Shown here one piece after another: positions 45,795 to 56,628 of a stretch of DNA of 64,000 nt. The notes beneath the pieces were generated by a model. That model had not been told where the DNA came from. It was given only the letters and a program-made list of their open reading frames with translations, and searched no databases. Numbering within the stretch: position 1 is the first letter of the stretch; each line of letters begins with the position of its first letter. Origin of the DNA: Prorocentrum cordatum (taxonomy: Eukaryota; Sar; Dinophyceae; Prorocentrales; Prorocentraceae); assembly GCA_963575745.1 (NCBI GenBank), contig CAUYUJ010019336.1, forward strand, positions 104,501 through 168,500. Direction: 5' to 3'. The position numbers were made by a program, and so were the translations under genes.

Positions 45795-46419
45795 CACAGT
45801 GACCAATGATATGACCATATGACCCCCTGCAGACACTGTAAAACAGACAGCCACTGAGCACTGAGAGTGGTGCTAATTGACGAGAGTCTTGGAGAGAAGC
45901 CTCAGAATCCCTGGACATTCCTCTCCCCCCTCTTCCCCATTCTGCGACAGAACGCCCATTCAGACTCTGGCTCTGGCTAGCGCCGCCGTTGCTCATCGAG
46001 GCTCATCCGAGGCTCATCCCCTGCCCTCGTCAGGCTCTAGCTGCGTGGGGCCTGGGTGACTTAGGCGGGGACCTGGAACCAGGAGGGGGTCTCACAGGAG
46101 TCAAGACATAATCACAAGTCTGAGCTTTCGATGGGGCAACAGGCGAATGTTGTCTCAACCGATATTGTTTTGCAGATTGCGGGAGGCCCACCAAAAATCT
46201 GGAGCCTCGTGAGCCACGCGTGGCTCAAAGTTTACAGATTGCGAGTGCACTGCCCCTCGCGATCACTGCATGGTCGACGGTCATCGTCGCGTGAGGGTGC
46301 TGCACTGCTGCTCGTGGAGCTCAGTCCGCCTCGAGGGTGCTGTTCGGCGAAGCCACTGGAGACTCCACGAGGCAGAACTCATCCGCGGATCGCTGGGAAG
46401 AGAAGTCTTTCCACTTGGA
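45795..46419. other. Intergenic between two minus-strand genes
   Basis: 625 bases without a supported gene. It holds repeated GGCTCATCGAGGCTCATCCG-like words (45993-46017). Any promoter for the downstream gene would lie here, but no motif is recognised. Confidence 0.4.
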
Positions 46420-47031
46420 TTAGTCCCTCACCTTCCAGCCGTAGGGGACCCAGCTCTCTGGGTTCTTCTGGTCCCATGGGATGGTCGGCTCAAGCCCGTG
46501 CTGTGGCTTGGTCGCCGCTGTCGTATAGTCGATCCAGCCCTTACTGTCCTTGATCTGCCAGCCGTACGGGACCCACGTCTTCTCGTCATCTTTGTCCCAC
46601 CAGTGAAGCGCAGGCGGTGGTGGTGACTTACGCTTAGTGAAGTCATGCTCGTCCTCCTGCGGCAGCGAGAAGTCACGCTCCATGCCGAAAGGCCCGACGA
46701 TCGAGGGGTTGCCGTCGTCCATGAGTGCGGTGGCGTACATCAGGTGCGTGATCACCTTGCCGATGTCCTCGAGCTGGCATTTCATCGCCATCGCGTTGGT
46801 GCTCTGCGCCAGCTGATGATCCGTCCTGGCACAAGCCTGGGCCTCGCAACGAACAATGGACATCTTGAGCGCGGCCTGGAGCTTCCTCAACTGCGCGAGC
46901 CCGTCCTCAACTCGATCCGATACGTCGTAGAACACGTCCGTGGTGGACCGCAGAATTTTCTGCGATGTCTGGAGGCGGAATTGGTCAGTTCCGACCTGCT
47001 GCTTGTACGTCTGATCGTACCCACGGTCCAT
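46420..47031 (-). CDS. Small protein with paired WVPYGW repeats, possibly secreted
   Basis: The first in-frame ATG is at 47031 (203 residues). The open frame extends to 47184 without an ATG, and that extension reads LRFLSVVTSLVVTTALATNP, a good signal-peptide-like segment. An upstream exon or a near-cognate start may therefore supply it. The middle contains a helical, Cys-bearing stretch (YDVSDRVEDGLAQLRKLQAA, then CEAQACAR). The C-terminus has two copies of a short module, WDKDDEKTWVPYGWQIKD and WDQKNPESWVPYGWKVRD, separated by about 30 residues and ending the protein. I recognise no family. It lies 390 bases downstream of the methyltransferase-like gene on the same strand, in typical unidirectional spacing. 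Function unknown. Confidence 0.55.
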   Translation of the reverse strand: MDRGYDQTYKQQVGTDQFRLQTSQKILRSTTDVFYDVSDRVEDGLAQLRKLQAALKMSIVRCEAQACARTDHQLAQSTNAMAMKCQLEDIGKVITHLMYATALMDDGNPSIVGPFGMERDFSLPQEDEHDFTKRKSPPPPALHWWDKDDEKTWVPYGWQIKDSKGWIDYTTAATKPQHGLEPTIPWDQKNPESWVPYGWKVRD

Positions 47032-47420
47032 GCTGCTAGCTGTTGGCACTGCAGATGTCGGTTCGATACTCGTGGGCTCGCGGGGTCGAAATGCAAAGCG
47101 AGTTTGAGCCCAAATGTTTGCACCTGGATTGGTCGCGAGTGCTGTCGTGACGACGAGTGAAGTCACCACGGAGAGAAATCTCAAGCTGCGAGCTGCGGCT
47201 CTGTGAGTTTAGTTGCAGGGGGAGAGGGGAGGAGGAAGGGGGGGATTCCTGGGACGACGAGCCGCAGGAGGCAGGATCTCTGTACTCCCCGTCCCTGAAG
47301 GTCGATCTATCTGGCAGCTGGCAGCACCGGGGAATCGCATCGCAGGTCTGATCGAGCTCTGAGCTTCGAACAAGTGTGTGGGTGTCTAGGGCCATTATGT
47401 TTTGTATTTTTTCTCTGGCG

Positions 47421-49142
47421 CTAAACGTCATCTCGATCCTCTTCGCTAGCAATGTCTGAGGACCGCTGAGCTGCGGGCACTGCGGTCTGGGCCCCCTCGG
47501 GTGTCGAGGCGGCGGCTGCGGCTAGCGCGTTCTCTTCGAAGAGTTTGGCGCCCTCGATCCTCACCACGTTGCTGAAGCAATAAACCACCCATGCAGCTAG
47601 CGCAGAGATGCACATCCCATTGCCTGACAACTGTTTGATGCACGCCTCATCCAGGTTCTCGAAGAATGGCTGCATGCGGCTGCGGTAACGAGATTGCATT
47701 CCACCAAGAACATGGAGCCCCTGGGCTGCAAGATGTTCCAGACCAATCGCAGCACGTTGCAACTCCCATGACCAGACGCAGCCATGCTTGAGCTGGCATG
47801 GGAACCCCCTGCCGTGAGAAGACCGCGTGCTCGGCCAGTGGTCCAGGTCCGCAAGGAATTGATTGTCTGAGTCACCAGGCTTGATCGCATCATAAGCCGC
47901 ATACCGCTGTCGGTTACCAGGACACAGTGACTCGAATACTTCATCACCGCTGATAGGTACTGCGTTCAGGTCGTCAATGTGAATGTGTCGCATCGCCAAG
48001 TTCTTCGCTGTGACCTTCTTCAAGTAGTCAAGGTTGGCGCCCATGTACATCGAGCCGCTGCCGACGACTCTGGCCCCGAAAATGCTCTCGAACTCCTTCT
48101 GAACCTCCTCGTGGCTCTCTGGGCCGATCCACTTCAACCGCTGGCGACAGCACCCAAATGAGAATACCCTTGGACGGTGGTGCGGCTCACCTTGTTGAAG
48201 AGGCCCCCATTGTACCCAACTGACTTTGATCCACTCCTGCATCGGACTGGCGAGCTTTTCCTGGACTGGATACCGATGGGAACACTCCTGGAAGAAGCAG
48301 TCCTCCTCGCCAAGCTCTGCGAATCTGACCTTCTGGGCAATCCACACGTTGTTAACACGTTCCGATGGGTGGGAGAACTCCTTTAAAGTACTTTCAGAAA
48401 CAGGGCTCCAACCCACGCACGTGTTGCCTGCCCAGTTCACCCGTAATTTCCGTTGGTCGCTGTCGGCCTCCATCGACAGGTTCGTTGGGCAGGGTCGGCG
48501 ATGGCACAGGCAACTTGTCGTAGATCCTTTCGGCCAGAGCCAGCCCCTGCTCGACAGCAGCCAACTGAGCATGTCCTTGTAGCACTTCGCGGCGCACAGC
48601 CTCGCGTCCGCCACGTCCGAGCCTTTGTCGATGGTGGGCATCATCATGTCTAAGTATGCCCTGGCCACGGCTGGCATCGTGTCCTCGATGTCGCCAAATA
48701 CGCAGGAGACCCCTCCATGAAGATGGGCAGCGGTCCACAGCAGTGCCCTTTGAGGTAGCTTACCATTGTCGCACGACCTCTTGAACTCGAAAGTCAGGTG
48801 ATGGATCGAAGGCTCGTCTGGGAAGGCGTAACGCAACCCTGCAAATAGTTGCTCACACAGCTCCCGCGGCATCTCGCATCCAGAATAGTCGCCAGTGTTG
48901 ATGGCGCCATGTCCAAGCAGCGCGCGCAGATGGTCAGCAAAAGCGGCACCTCCGCGCAGGTCTGCCATGAGCATCCAGGGACGTTCAGGCCAGCGAGCAA
49001 ACTCCTCAATGGTCGCTGGGCCAGGGCGTCCTACCTTGAACCTGCGAGTGTGGTAGAACGGCTGCTTGGCACACGAGGCGAAGTCGTCGTCGCATATCGA
49101 TGCGCTGGCGTTGGCCCTTCTCTTCTGTGGTCTCCCTGACAT
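47421..49142 (-). CDS. C5-cytosine DNA methyltransferase-like protein
   Basis: Single 573-residue frame with ATG at 49142. The order of motifs fits a C5-methyltransferase that transfers a methyl group from S-adenosylmethionine to cytosine. Motif I-like AdoMet loop: INTGDYSGCEMPRELC (81-96). Motif IV-like catalytic loop: AGNTCVGWS (238-246), with Cys242 in the place of the Pro-Cys cysteine. Motif VI-like: FFQECSHRYP (283-292), with Glu286 where ENV is usual. Motif VIII-like: HHRPRVFSFG (321-330). Motif X-like: IKQLSGNGMCISALAAWVV (502-520). The classic PC, ENV and QxRxR signatures are all altered, so activity is uncertain. The target-recognition region would be about 340-480. The C-terminus is Ala-rich and acidic. 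DNMT genes carried by retrotransposons are known in dinoflagellates, so this could be a mobile-element gene, but no RT is adjacent. Confidence 0.72.
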   Translation of the reverse strand: MSGRPQKRRANASASICDDDFASCAKQPFYHTRRFKVGRPGPATIEEFARWPERPWMLMADLRGGAAFADHLRALLGHGAINTGDYSGCEMPRELCEQLFAGLRYAFPDEPSIHHLTFEFKRSCDNGKLPQRALLWTAAHLHGGVSCVFGDIEDTMPAVARAYLDMMMPTIDKGSDVADARLCAAKCYKDMLSWLLSSRGWLWPKGSTTSCLCHRRPCPTNLSMEADSDQRKLRVNWAGNTCVGWSPVSESTLKEFSHPSERVNNVWIAQKVRFAELGEEDCFFQECSHRYPVQEKLASPMQEWIKVSWVQWGPLQQGEPHHRPRVFSFGCCRQRLKWIGPESHEEVQKEFESIFGARVVGSGSMYMGANLDYLKKVTAKNLAMRHIHIDDLNAVPISGDEVFESLCPGNRQRYAAYDAIKPGDSDNQFLADLDHWPSTRSSHGRGFPCQLKHGCVWSWELQRAAIGLEHLAAQGLHVLGGMQSRYRSRMQPFFENLDEACIKQLSGNGMCISALAAWVVYCFSNVVRIEGAKLFEENALAAAAASTPEGAQTAVPAAQRSSDIASEEDRDDV

Positions 49143-50990
49143 CGCGGGATCATCGCCTCAGCACCGCAGCGAAGGTCCAATGGGCACGAAGCGCGGCAGG
49201 GTGGCCTTAGGCCGTAGGCCGCCGCTCGAGCCCAACTAGCAATGGAGGAGTACTGAGTGGGGGACGGCACAGGCGGAGGCCTCGGATTAGGAGGACGGAA
49301 GCTTTGGGGCCTGGGGATGGCGGAATGAACAAGGTCACATCAATACAGGCCCTTCCGCTCCCGCAGCGAAACTGTGGGTTGGTGTGACAGTTTCCAAGGA
49401 CCACCTCCTCCATTTTCTCTCTCCTCCTCCTCCACGTCGTCTTCCTCGTCCCTTCTTACCATATCCAGTGCCCTGCCTCATCCCGTCATCTCCCTCCCCC
49501 ACGCTACCACCCCCCACATCGTCGTCTCCTGCCACATCGTCATCGTTTCAGCGCCGAACCCCTCCAGTGTTCCCAAAGTCCCCGAGTTCTGCGGCACGCC
49601 CAACACAGGCCGTGTCAGCTGCGATGTGTCTGGTATCATTGCGTATTGTCGTGTTTTTGTCAGAAATAAGGGTTTTTGTCATTTTGAGCAATTCCCCGAG
49701 TTTCCCCGAGTTTCCCCGAGTTTCCCCGAGTTTCCCCGAGTTGTAAACTCGGGGGACAACGTTGCCCGGGAGACTTTGGCGTTTTGGGCTAGGTTTTCAA
49801 TCAGATCTGATAAACGTTTTCATTTATAAGCCCTAATCGTGCTCAGTTAGAGTTCATTTCCGATGGATTTGGAGGCCCTGGAGGGCCCAAAATGGCATTG
49901 CCAGCCGGGAAACGTTATTCCCCCGAGTCCCCGTGTTTCCCCCGAGTCCCCCGAGTTGGGGGGGTCGCCATTTTTAGGATTTCTATCACTTTAGCTGTTT
50001 TCCACGGTGTGCAGCTATTCCGACATAGTTTCGCTGTTTTGCTGCATATCACACACTAACTGCGCATGACAGCGCATGGCCTGCCCTTGCCCCTTCGTTT
50101 CAGATCTCGCAGGGCGTGCGAGGGCGTCTGACGGGTCTGACGTCGTGAAGGGGAGAAGAGAGCAGCGGCGGCGGTCATACTTCGTCGACGGCCAGCTGCT
50201 CTCAGTTGAGCACCAGCTGGTTGATCAGCTGGCCGAGGTCCTGGCGGGGGCGCCCTCTCCCCCCACCCCCAGGACGGCCGAGGGGTTGAAGGCCCAAGAG
50301 GACTGGAGAGGCCCGAAAAAAAACTACAAGAGGTTCCCAACCATGATGGCTCCAATCTGGCTCCAACTGGTGGTACCAGGATCCGTTGGGATCCGTAGGG
50401 GGGTCGTCTAGGCTTCTATGGGTTGGGCATTATTGGGCATTAGGCCCTAGCCCTGAAACCTGAAAGGAGTCCGAGAGGTTCCGAAAGGAGGGGGCCTTCA
50501 GGCCTTGAAAAGCACCAGCAAGATGACTCCAGGACCTGCCCTGGTCATCTATCTTGCTCCTCGCCCTCATCCCACTCGCCCTCACTCGCACTTTCGCGAC
50601 CTTGCAAACGAATGCAGTCCTCGCTCTCATCCCTCACACGTCATCCTCCTCCTCGCAACTGTCGCTAGCTAGCGGTCGCTCCCTCGTCACCTCCCTCGCC
50701 CTCCTCCCTGGTCTCCCTCATCCTCTTGGCGGGCCGCGCTGTCCTCCAGCAGCCCTGGCGGACTCCGGGCTCCAGCCAGCGGTGGGGGCGAGAGCTTGGC
50801 CACCTGGGAGCGGCTGGAGGCTCGGGGGGAAGTGCGCCGAGGTGGATGGCAAGAAGGGAGGAAGAGGGCGAGAGGGCGAGGGGAAGAGGGAAGTGGGGAT
50901 AGGACGTGCATGTGCGAGAAGAGAGGAAGAGGGCGAGAGGGCGAGGGGAAGGGGTGATAGGGTGTATTGTTTTCTGCTGCATGTCACCTG
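49143..50990. other. Intergenic region with TTTCCCCGAG repeat; one weak open frame
   Basis: 49692-49743 is five copies of the 10-bp unit TTTCCCCGAG, and related words recur at 49918-49960. A plus-strand frame 50076-50411 contains RREQRRRSYFVDGQLLSVEH followed by QLVDQLAEVLAG after a TCGTTTCAG acceptor-like site, and might be an exon. It is short and unsupported, so I do not call it. 50540-50960 is pyrimidine- or purine-rich, with a GAGAGGGCGAGGGGAAG duplication (50869, 50932). Confidence 0.45.
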
Positions 50991-53900
50991 CTAGTCCGTC
51001 TTGCAAGCCTCGACCTCCAGGACGGCCAGATCAGAGATCTCGTCGTTGTCCCAGGCCGTCACCACGGTGCTCCACAGCTCCTTGTGGTCCGCCTTGCAGT
51101 CGACCGTGTGGCCGAGGCTCCCCCAGTAAAGGAGACGGCGCTGCGCACCCTCGTCACCTCCGTCGCCATTCACCGTATGCGACTTGGTGCACTTGGCCCT
51201 GCCAACCGAGTGGCCGCACCTGGCGCAGTATGCGTTCCACCCGTTGTGGTTGCCTGTCACCTTGTTCCAGTACTTGTACAAGCTGATGTGCCGATAGTAC
51301 TTGTTCCCGTGCTCGTCCTCACGGCATGCGAAGTCGCCCGCGTCGTCGTCCGTGGCGCCGCCGTCGTCGCCTCCAGGCGACCCATCTGATTCCGAATCCG
51401 ACGTAGTAGACGACGAGATTGAAGAAGACGAAGTCGAAGTCGAAGAAGAAGAGCTCGACTCGGACTCTGATTCCTCCACGTCCGTCTCCACCAAGTGGCC
51501 CTTGCCGTCGTCGACGTCGTCGGACCCGACGACCACACCGTCATCTGCGCCCGCCGAGGGCTTCAGCTTCCGACCACCTCCGCCAAGGTAAACGCCCTTC
51601 GAAGTCTTCGCCTTTTTGAGAGCTGGCAGGCTGTCCTCTGGCCAATCCACGTCGCCTATAATGGCCGCTGGCGCATTGCCAGGCGGCGGCTGCAAGCCCA
51701 AGATCTCCATGTACGTCGCGTTGGTCCCGACATGCGGTACCTCGTGGATGTGGGTGCCTGCCATCGGCTCGTTGGCTATCAGCAGCGCCATCAAGTAGTA
51801 CCTGCTGACCGAGTGCGCCTTGAACGAATACCATTTCTTGTCTGCCAAAGCTCTGAAAGGGTTGGCAATGGCTGCCCTTTTCCCCCTGGGGTTGGGCTGA
51901 AACATGTCCTGGCTCTGAACCCCTTCTTGCCACGTCCCCCATCAGTGGACCCTGGACCCTGGACTCCTGGACCGCGCCCTGGACCCCCGAATCTCGCTGA
52001 CAGTCCTGGACTCCAAACTCCCTCCTAGACCCTTGGGCCCCCGGGCCCCTGAGCTTCCCCCCTGGACAGCACCCCATCAGTACCGATCATTGGCCAGGCA
52101 CGTTTCTCGCTCAACGCATTCCTCGAAGTCGACAGGTCGGCGCGCAGCCAGCCGTCATGCTCCATCCCCAGGATCAACTCTGCCAAGGTCGCCTTGTTGA
52201 TGTCTCCGCCGACGAACGCATCGAAGCGCTGAAGCAGGTACGTGGGTCTCCCCAGCGATATGCCGATCTCCAAAGCTGCCTCCCCTTGGATCGTGAACTT
52301 ATATGGCGGGCCGTCCAAGAAGCCTAGCTCGAAGAACGCGTCGACGAGCTTCTCGATGTGTGGGTTGAGGGAGTGCGTCGGCACGATGGCGTCGCGCGGC
52401 GCACCGTCCGGGTACCTCAAGATGCCCCTGACAACCTCATCAAGGCAATCCAGTTGCTCTCTCGGAATATGCGCCTTGAAAGGCTGGCGGAGACCTGCTG
52501 TTATGCCAGTGCTGGTAGGGCTCCACTTACGTACCTTCGATAAGATCTCTGGTGGCAGCATGGCTGGGTGCATGGTGTATGGTGTAGCACAGTCGTCGAT
52601 AGCATTTCCAAGAGCATTTGCGCTCACCAAGCATTCTCGAGCCTCTTCGTCATACCGTAATAGCTTGTGTAAGACCAACGTTTTGACGCCAGTGAGCTTT
52701 GGTTGGCCTGGTACCTTCGGCCTTGGAATGCGAGTAATGTCCGCCATTACCACCTTGAAGAAGAAGTACTCTGCAAACTCACAGTCCTGCTCAGCGAAGG
52801 CATCATCAGGAATGAGATCATCCTGGCAAACTTCAGAGAGACCCCAACCGTGCTCACAATCGTCTGATGTCTCAGGTACTGCACGTCGTACTTGGAGAAG
52901 TTTCCTCAAGGGCATGAGCGCGGTGAGCTGCATGGGCATGCAATACATTGTGCCATCTGCAGACAGCTTCTCGATCACGTGGCTCACGAAAGCGGCCCGC
53001 TTGCACGCGGCATCAGCCGTATCGATCGGAGGGGCCTTGCCATTCAGCTCAACAGCCTCGACTTGCTTAACCTTGATCTTAGGCAATGGCATCCTGTACT
53101 TGGTGTAGGGGTCTGCGCGGTAGATCACATCCCAGAACAGCTTGTCTGAGGAATGCATCGTCTCCAGCTGCTTTGCCTCTGGATGGCGCTCGAGTCCCAA
53201 TAGCTTCACAGCGGCCTTGCCAGAAGATACCTTAGCAACCATTTGAGTAAAGCGCCAGAACGTGTCCACGCTTGCGGTCATGCACGGGCTTAGGTTGGAC
53301 ATCCTGTTAGCCAAGCTGACCAAAGCATGTCCGTGATTGCGGGCCCGCGAAACTTCATGATGTATCAGAGCATGGGCACCCTCAACCACTCTCTCTGCGC
53401 TGTTCGCAAAACGCAGAGTCGCCAAGCAAAGACGAAGCCCGGGCTTGTCGTCTGTTGGATCGCTTTCTGGATCGAATCCCACGTCTACCCACTCGTCCAC
53501 TTCCGTTCTGAGTGTCGGGTGAATCGCGAGATGATCAGCAACAGGATGACAGTCAGAATCGCCTAGAACTTTGAGCCAACATTCCCGTGCCCTCTGATGG
53601 CTGCCGCATGCCATTCCAATGGGGCCGTATGCAGACGAATCGCAGTGTGCCAGTTTGATCGTGTAATATGCGACAATATGGGTCCTGCCGCTCTCCATCT
53701 GATCGAGGATGCGCTTCGCGTCTCCCCTCGAAACGTCCGATGGGATGTTGCTGGCGAAGTCTGCGATGTGGTAGCGCAGACGGTCCTTCACGTAGTCGAG
53801 CAGCATACCCGCGCACACGTCGTGGCATCGCATGCCTCTCAGTGGGCATTTTGAAGCATGTTCTTTCATGGTCTTGATCTGTTCCTCTGCAAGGTTGGAT

Positions 53901-56628
53901 GCACACTCTTGGCCTCGAAGGCTTTCGAGCAAGTCGGAATGACAAGAGCACGAGTCACACCACCTGATAACATCGAACAGCGCCTGTGCGATCTTCTCAA
54001 GCATACCCCAGTAGGCCCACCAGTATGGCGCGTTGATTGTATCATCCAGAACTCCCAACTTGACGTTAAACAGTTCCTCTCTACCTTTCTTTTTGCCATG
54101 AGTGTACTTGGGAGCATCCCACGCATACCGCAAGGCTGCCTCGACGTTACCAGTAATATTCAGCAGAGCGTTGGCAACTGTGCCCCATCGTTCGACATGA
54201 CAATGTCCTTTGAATTTCTTGATGGGCTCGACTAAAGCTTTCAGTGCTGGCGAAGATGAGAAGCATGTCGCATCCAACCGTTCTTTCGATTCAGGATCGT
54301 CCAGAAGCTTCGACACCTTGCTGAGCCTCCAGACAGCGTCTTTGTAGTCTGGCATCACGTCCTCCAGGTGATTGCCCGCGTTGCGGCACAGGTGCAACGC
54401 CCCGTCGAACTCCAGGCTCCAAGTCAATTTGATAAAATCCCTGCTCGGCGCTGCTGCAGGCTGAGCGAAGTCAACCTTCCGCCGACTGTCGGCCCCAACT
54501 ACTGCCCGAAGCCCATTCCCCGACCCCTGACCCAGGACCCAGGACCGAGACCCCTGGAACTTCCTGGAACACTGATTTCGGGCTTCAAGCTAGTTCGGAT
54601 CAAGGTCGGCGGCACCTCGCCGTCGTTCACCTCGCACCCCCTCGTGAACTCCAGCACGTCCTGCACGGCGATGGGCTCGATGCGCGCCAAGCCGCTTTCC
54701 GTGCCCTGATCCGACAGCCAGACGGGGACAGAGCCGACAAGTTTGCAGAAGTGGTCGACGGAGGGGCTGAGCAAGAACAACTGGTGCATGATCGCGTGGA
54801 ACTTCGCCGAAAGATTCGTCCGCCCAAAGCCCAGCTGCACTGCTGGGGCGACGTGCCTCATGATCTTCTCCTCGATCTTCTTCACGATGAGAGCTTCGGA
54901 GGTCCAGTCGGCGGCGCGCTGCTCTACAGTCATGGTGTTGTTGCGGCGATCCAGGTCGCTTGAAAGCCCGCGCAATGCAACGAGGTTCTGGCGGCTGATG
55001 ATGGTCAGAACTGCGTTCTCGTAGTCCCTGCCTCCTTGGGGGCTTGAGTCTGGGATCGGGAACACGACGATGCCGTCCACGTCAAGCATGTTCTGGAATA
55101 GATCCCGCGCTGTGAGCATCCAGGCCACGTCGACTCTTCCCCTCATCCGCGACAGAGTCGACTTATGTGGAAACCGCCCCGTGACAGACTCCATCTCGAG
55201 CGAAACGCAGTACTCGTGAGCAAGCTCAGGCGGGAGCACTGAACGAATTGCCCAAAAGCAAGCCCTCTTCAGATGAGCATCGTTCTTCAGAAACTGGGAC
55301 GCGTTGAACATGTTCACGATCTCAATCGCGTCGTACTTGGACCTCGCCCCGTTTCCTTCTCTTGCTGCCTTGTGGCACAGCATCTTGTCACCATGGTGGA
55401 TCAGCAAAGCCAAATGCATGTGGGCTCGGATCGCGTGGCTCATACTCCCTTGGCCCAAAACATTGATACCGTCATACCAGAGGTCCAAGGGCACCTTGAA
55501 ATTGTTCGCGATCTCGTAGGCTGCGCCGGCATTCAAGGTCTTGTACATATCCAAGAACTCTTCAGAGGGCTTGGCGAATCGTTGAGGCAGAAATGAATCT
55601 TTCAACATAGTCAGCGGTTGTGCTCGATCTCCAGGTCGCGATTTAGGCCACACACTCGCCCATCTTATCTGCGTCGGCCCTAACAGGTTCAGGTCGCACA
55701 GGCTGAACGACGACTCTTGGTGACAACGAACTTGGCGATGTATCATATTCGCCCAACTCCTCGGTAAATGCACTGCGAGAGTTGGCAAGCCGTCTGTGGA
55801 GGTCCCTGCGCGTGAAACCCAATCTGGTACACGTCCACCATGCTGCGTTTCAAGGAGATCGATCATGTGTTCGACTTTCGCACCCGGTAGAAGCTTGAAG
55901 AAGCCCTTGGTCTTCACCTGTTCGAAGGTCTCGTCGATCCAGATGGGCTCGTCATCCCCAAAGGTGATGAAGTTCTTTACTCCGAAGTAGCGCAGGTGTC
56001 CAACATTGCATTCGCCTTCCGATAGGATCGCCCAGAACTTCCTCTGTTCTTCTTCGAACCTGTTCAACTTTCTCATAGCATCCCATATGAATTTAGCTTT
56101 GACGCGCATCACACCTTTGACTTCGACCTTGTCGGCCGTTGGCTCCACGTACTCCGTCGCTTCGTAATCTGACAAGATCGTGCGCAGCGTCGCCGTCAGT
56201 GCCAAACTGTTTGGTTGAATTATGACTCGCTTGGTGCCGCCTTGGCCATCGTCTCTGCCGATGGGCACTCTGACGACGTCTGGCCACGCCAAAAGCCACA
56301 TGCCGACTTCGACGTTGGCGTTCATGGAACGGCTCGTCGACAATCTGGCGCTGGCGACGAACTCAAACAGCGTTAGGATGAGGTAGATGCAACCAACCAA
56401 CATCCTTGGACATGAAGGGGCCGAAGCGGCCCTATAAATCGGTTCGCTGCCCTCCCACAGCAAATCTGCGAGCCCAAACAGGCTCTGAGGATGGATGCCG
56501 GCATGGGCGCGGCGGCGAAGTGGGACCAGAGGGGGAAGAGAAGTAGGAAGAGGACATGGACGATGGCTGCCCCGAAAATCCCCAAACATTCCTACAACAT
56601 CCGTGTTTGAGCCCAAGACTTGTACCAT
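50991..56628 (-). CDS. Large three-exon protein (about 1784 residues), possibly transposase-derived
   Basis: Proposed exons are 54573-56628, 52073-54453 and 50991-51908 (minus). Introns are 54454-54572 (119 nt) and 51909-52072 (164 nt; the acceptor may be 6 nt earlier), both GT..AG, and the joined frame is divisible by three. Both introns start GTG-T-TCCAGG and are rich in CCAGGGTCC words. ATG is at 56628. Exon 1 carries PIPDSSPQGG (Asp527) and VPVWLSDQGTESG (Asp640), spaced and shaped like the first two acidic residues of an RNase H-fold (DDE) transposase; this is inference only. Exon 2 has a Cys/His cluster (WCDSCSCHSD...KCPLRGMRCHDVC, about 850-905). Exon 3 has an acidic Ser/Asp/Glu tract and a C-terminal YCARCGHSVGRAKC / HTVDCKADH cluster, probably zinc-binding. 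Exon joins are supported by phase, not by cDNA. The exon 1 donor is the least certain point. Confidence 0.6.

Noticed and set aside
47095-47118. TTTGAGCCCAAATG as another SL relic
   Set aside because: Only about two thirds of positions match, it lies inside a coding frame and not at a 5' boundary.
50076-50411. Plus-strand frame with SYFVDGQLLSVEH
   Set aside because: Protein-like for about 35 residues only, opposite to the neighbouring genes, no second exon found; mentioned but not called.
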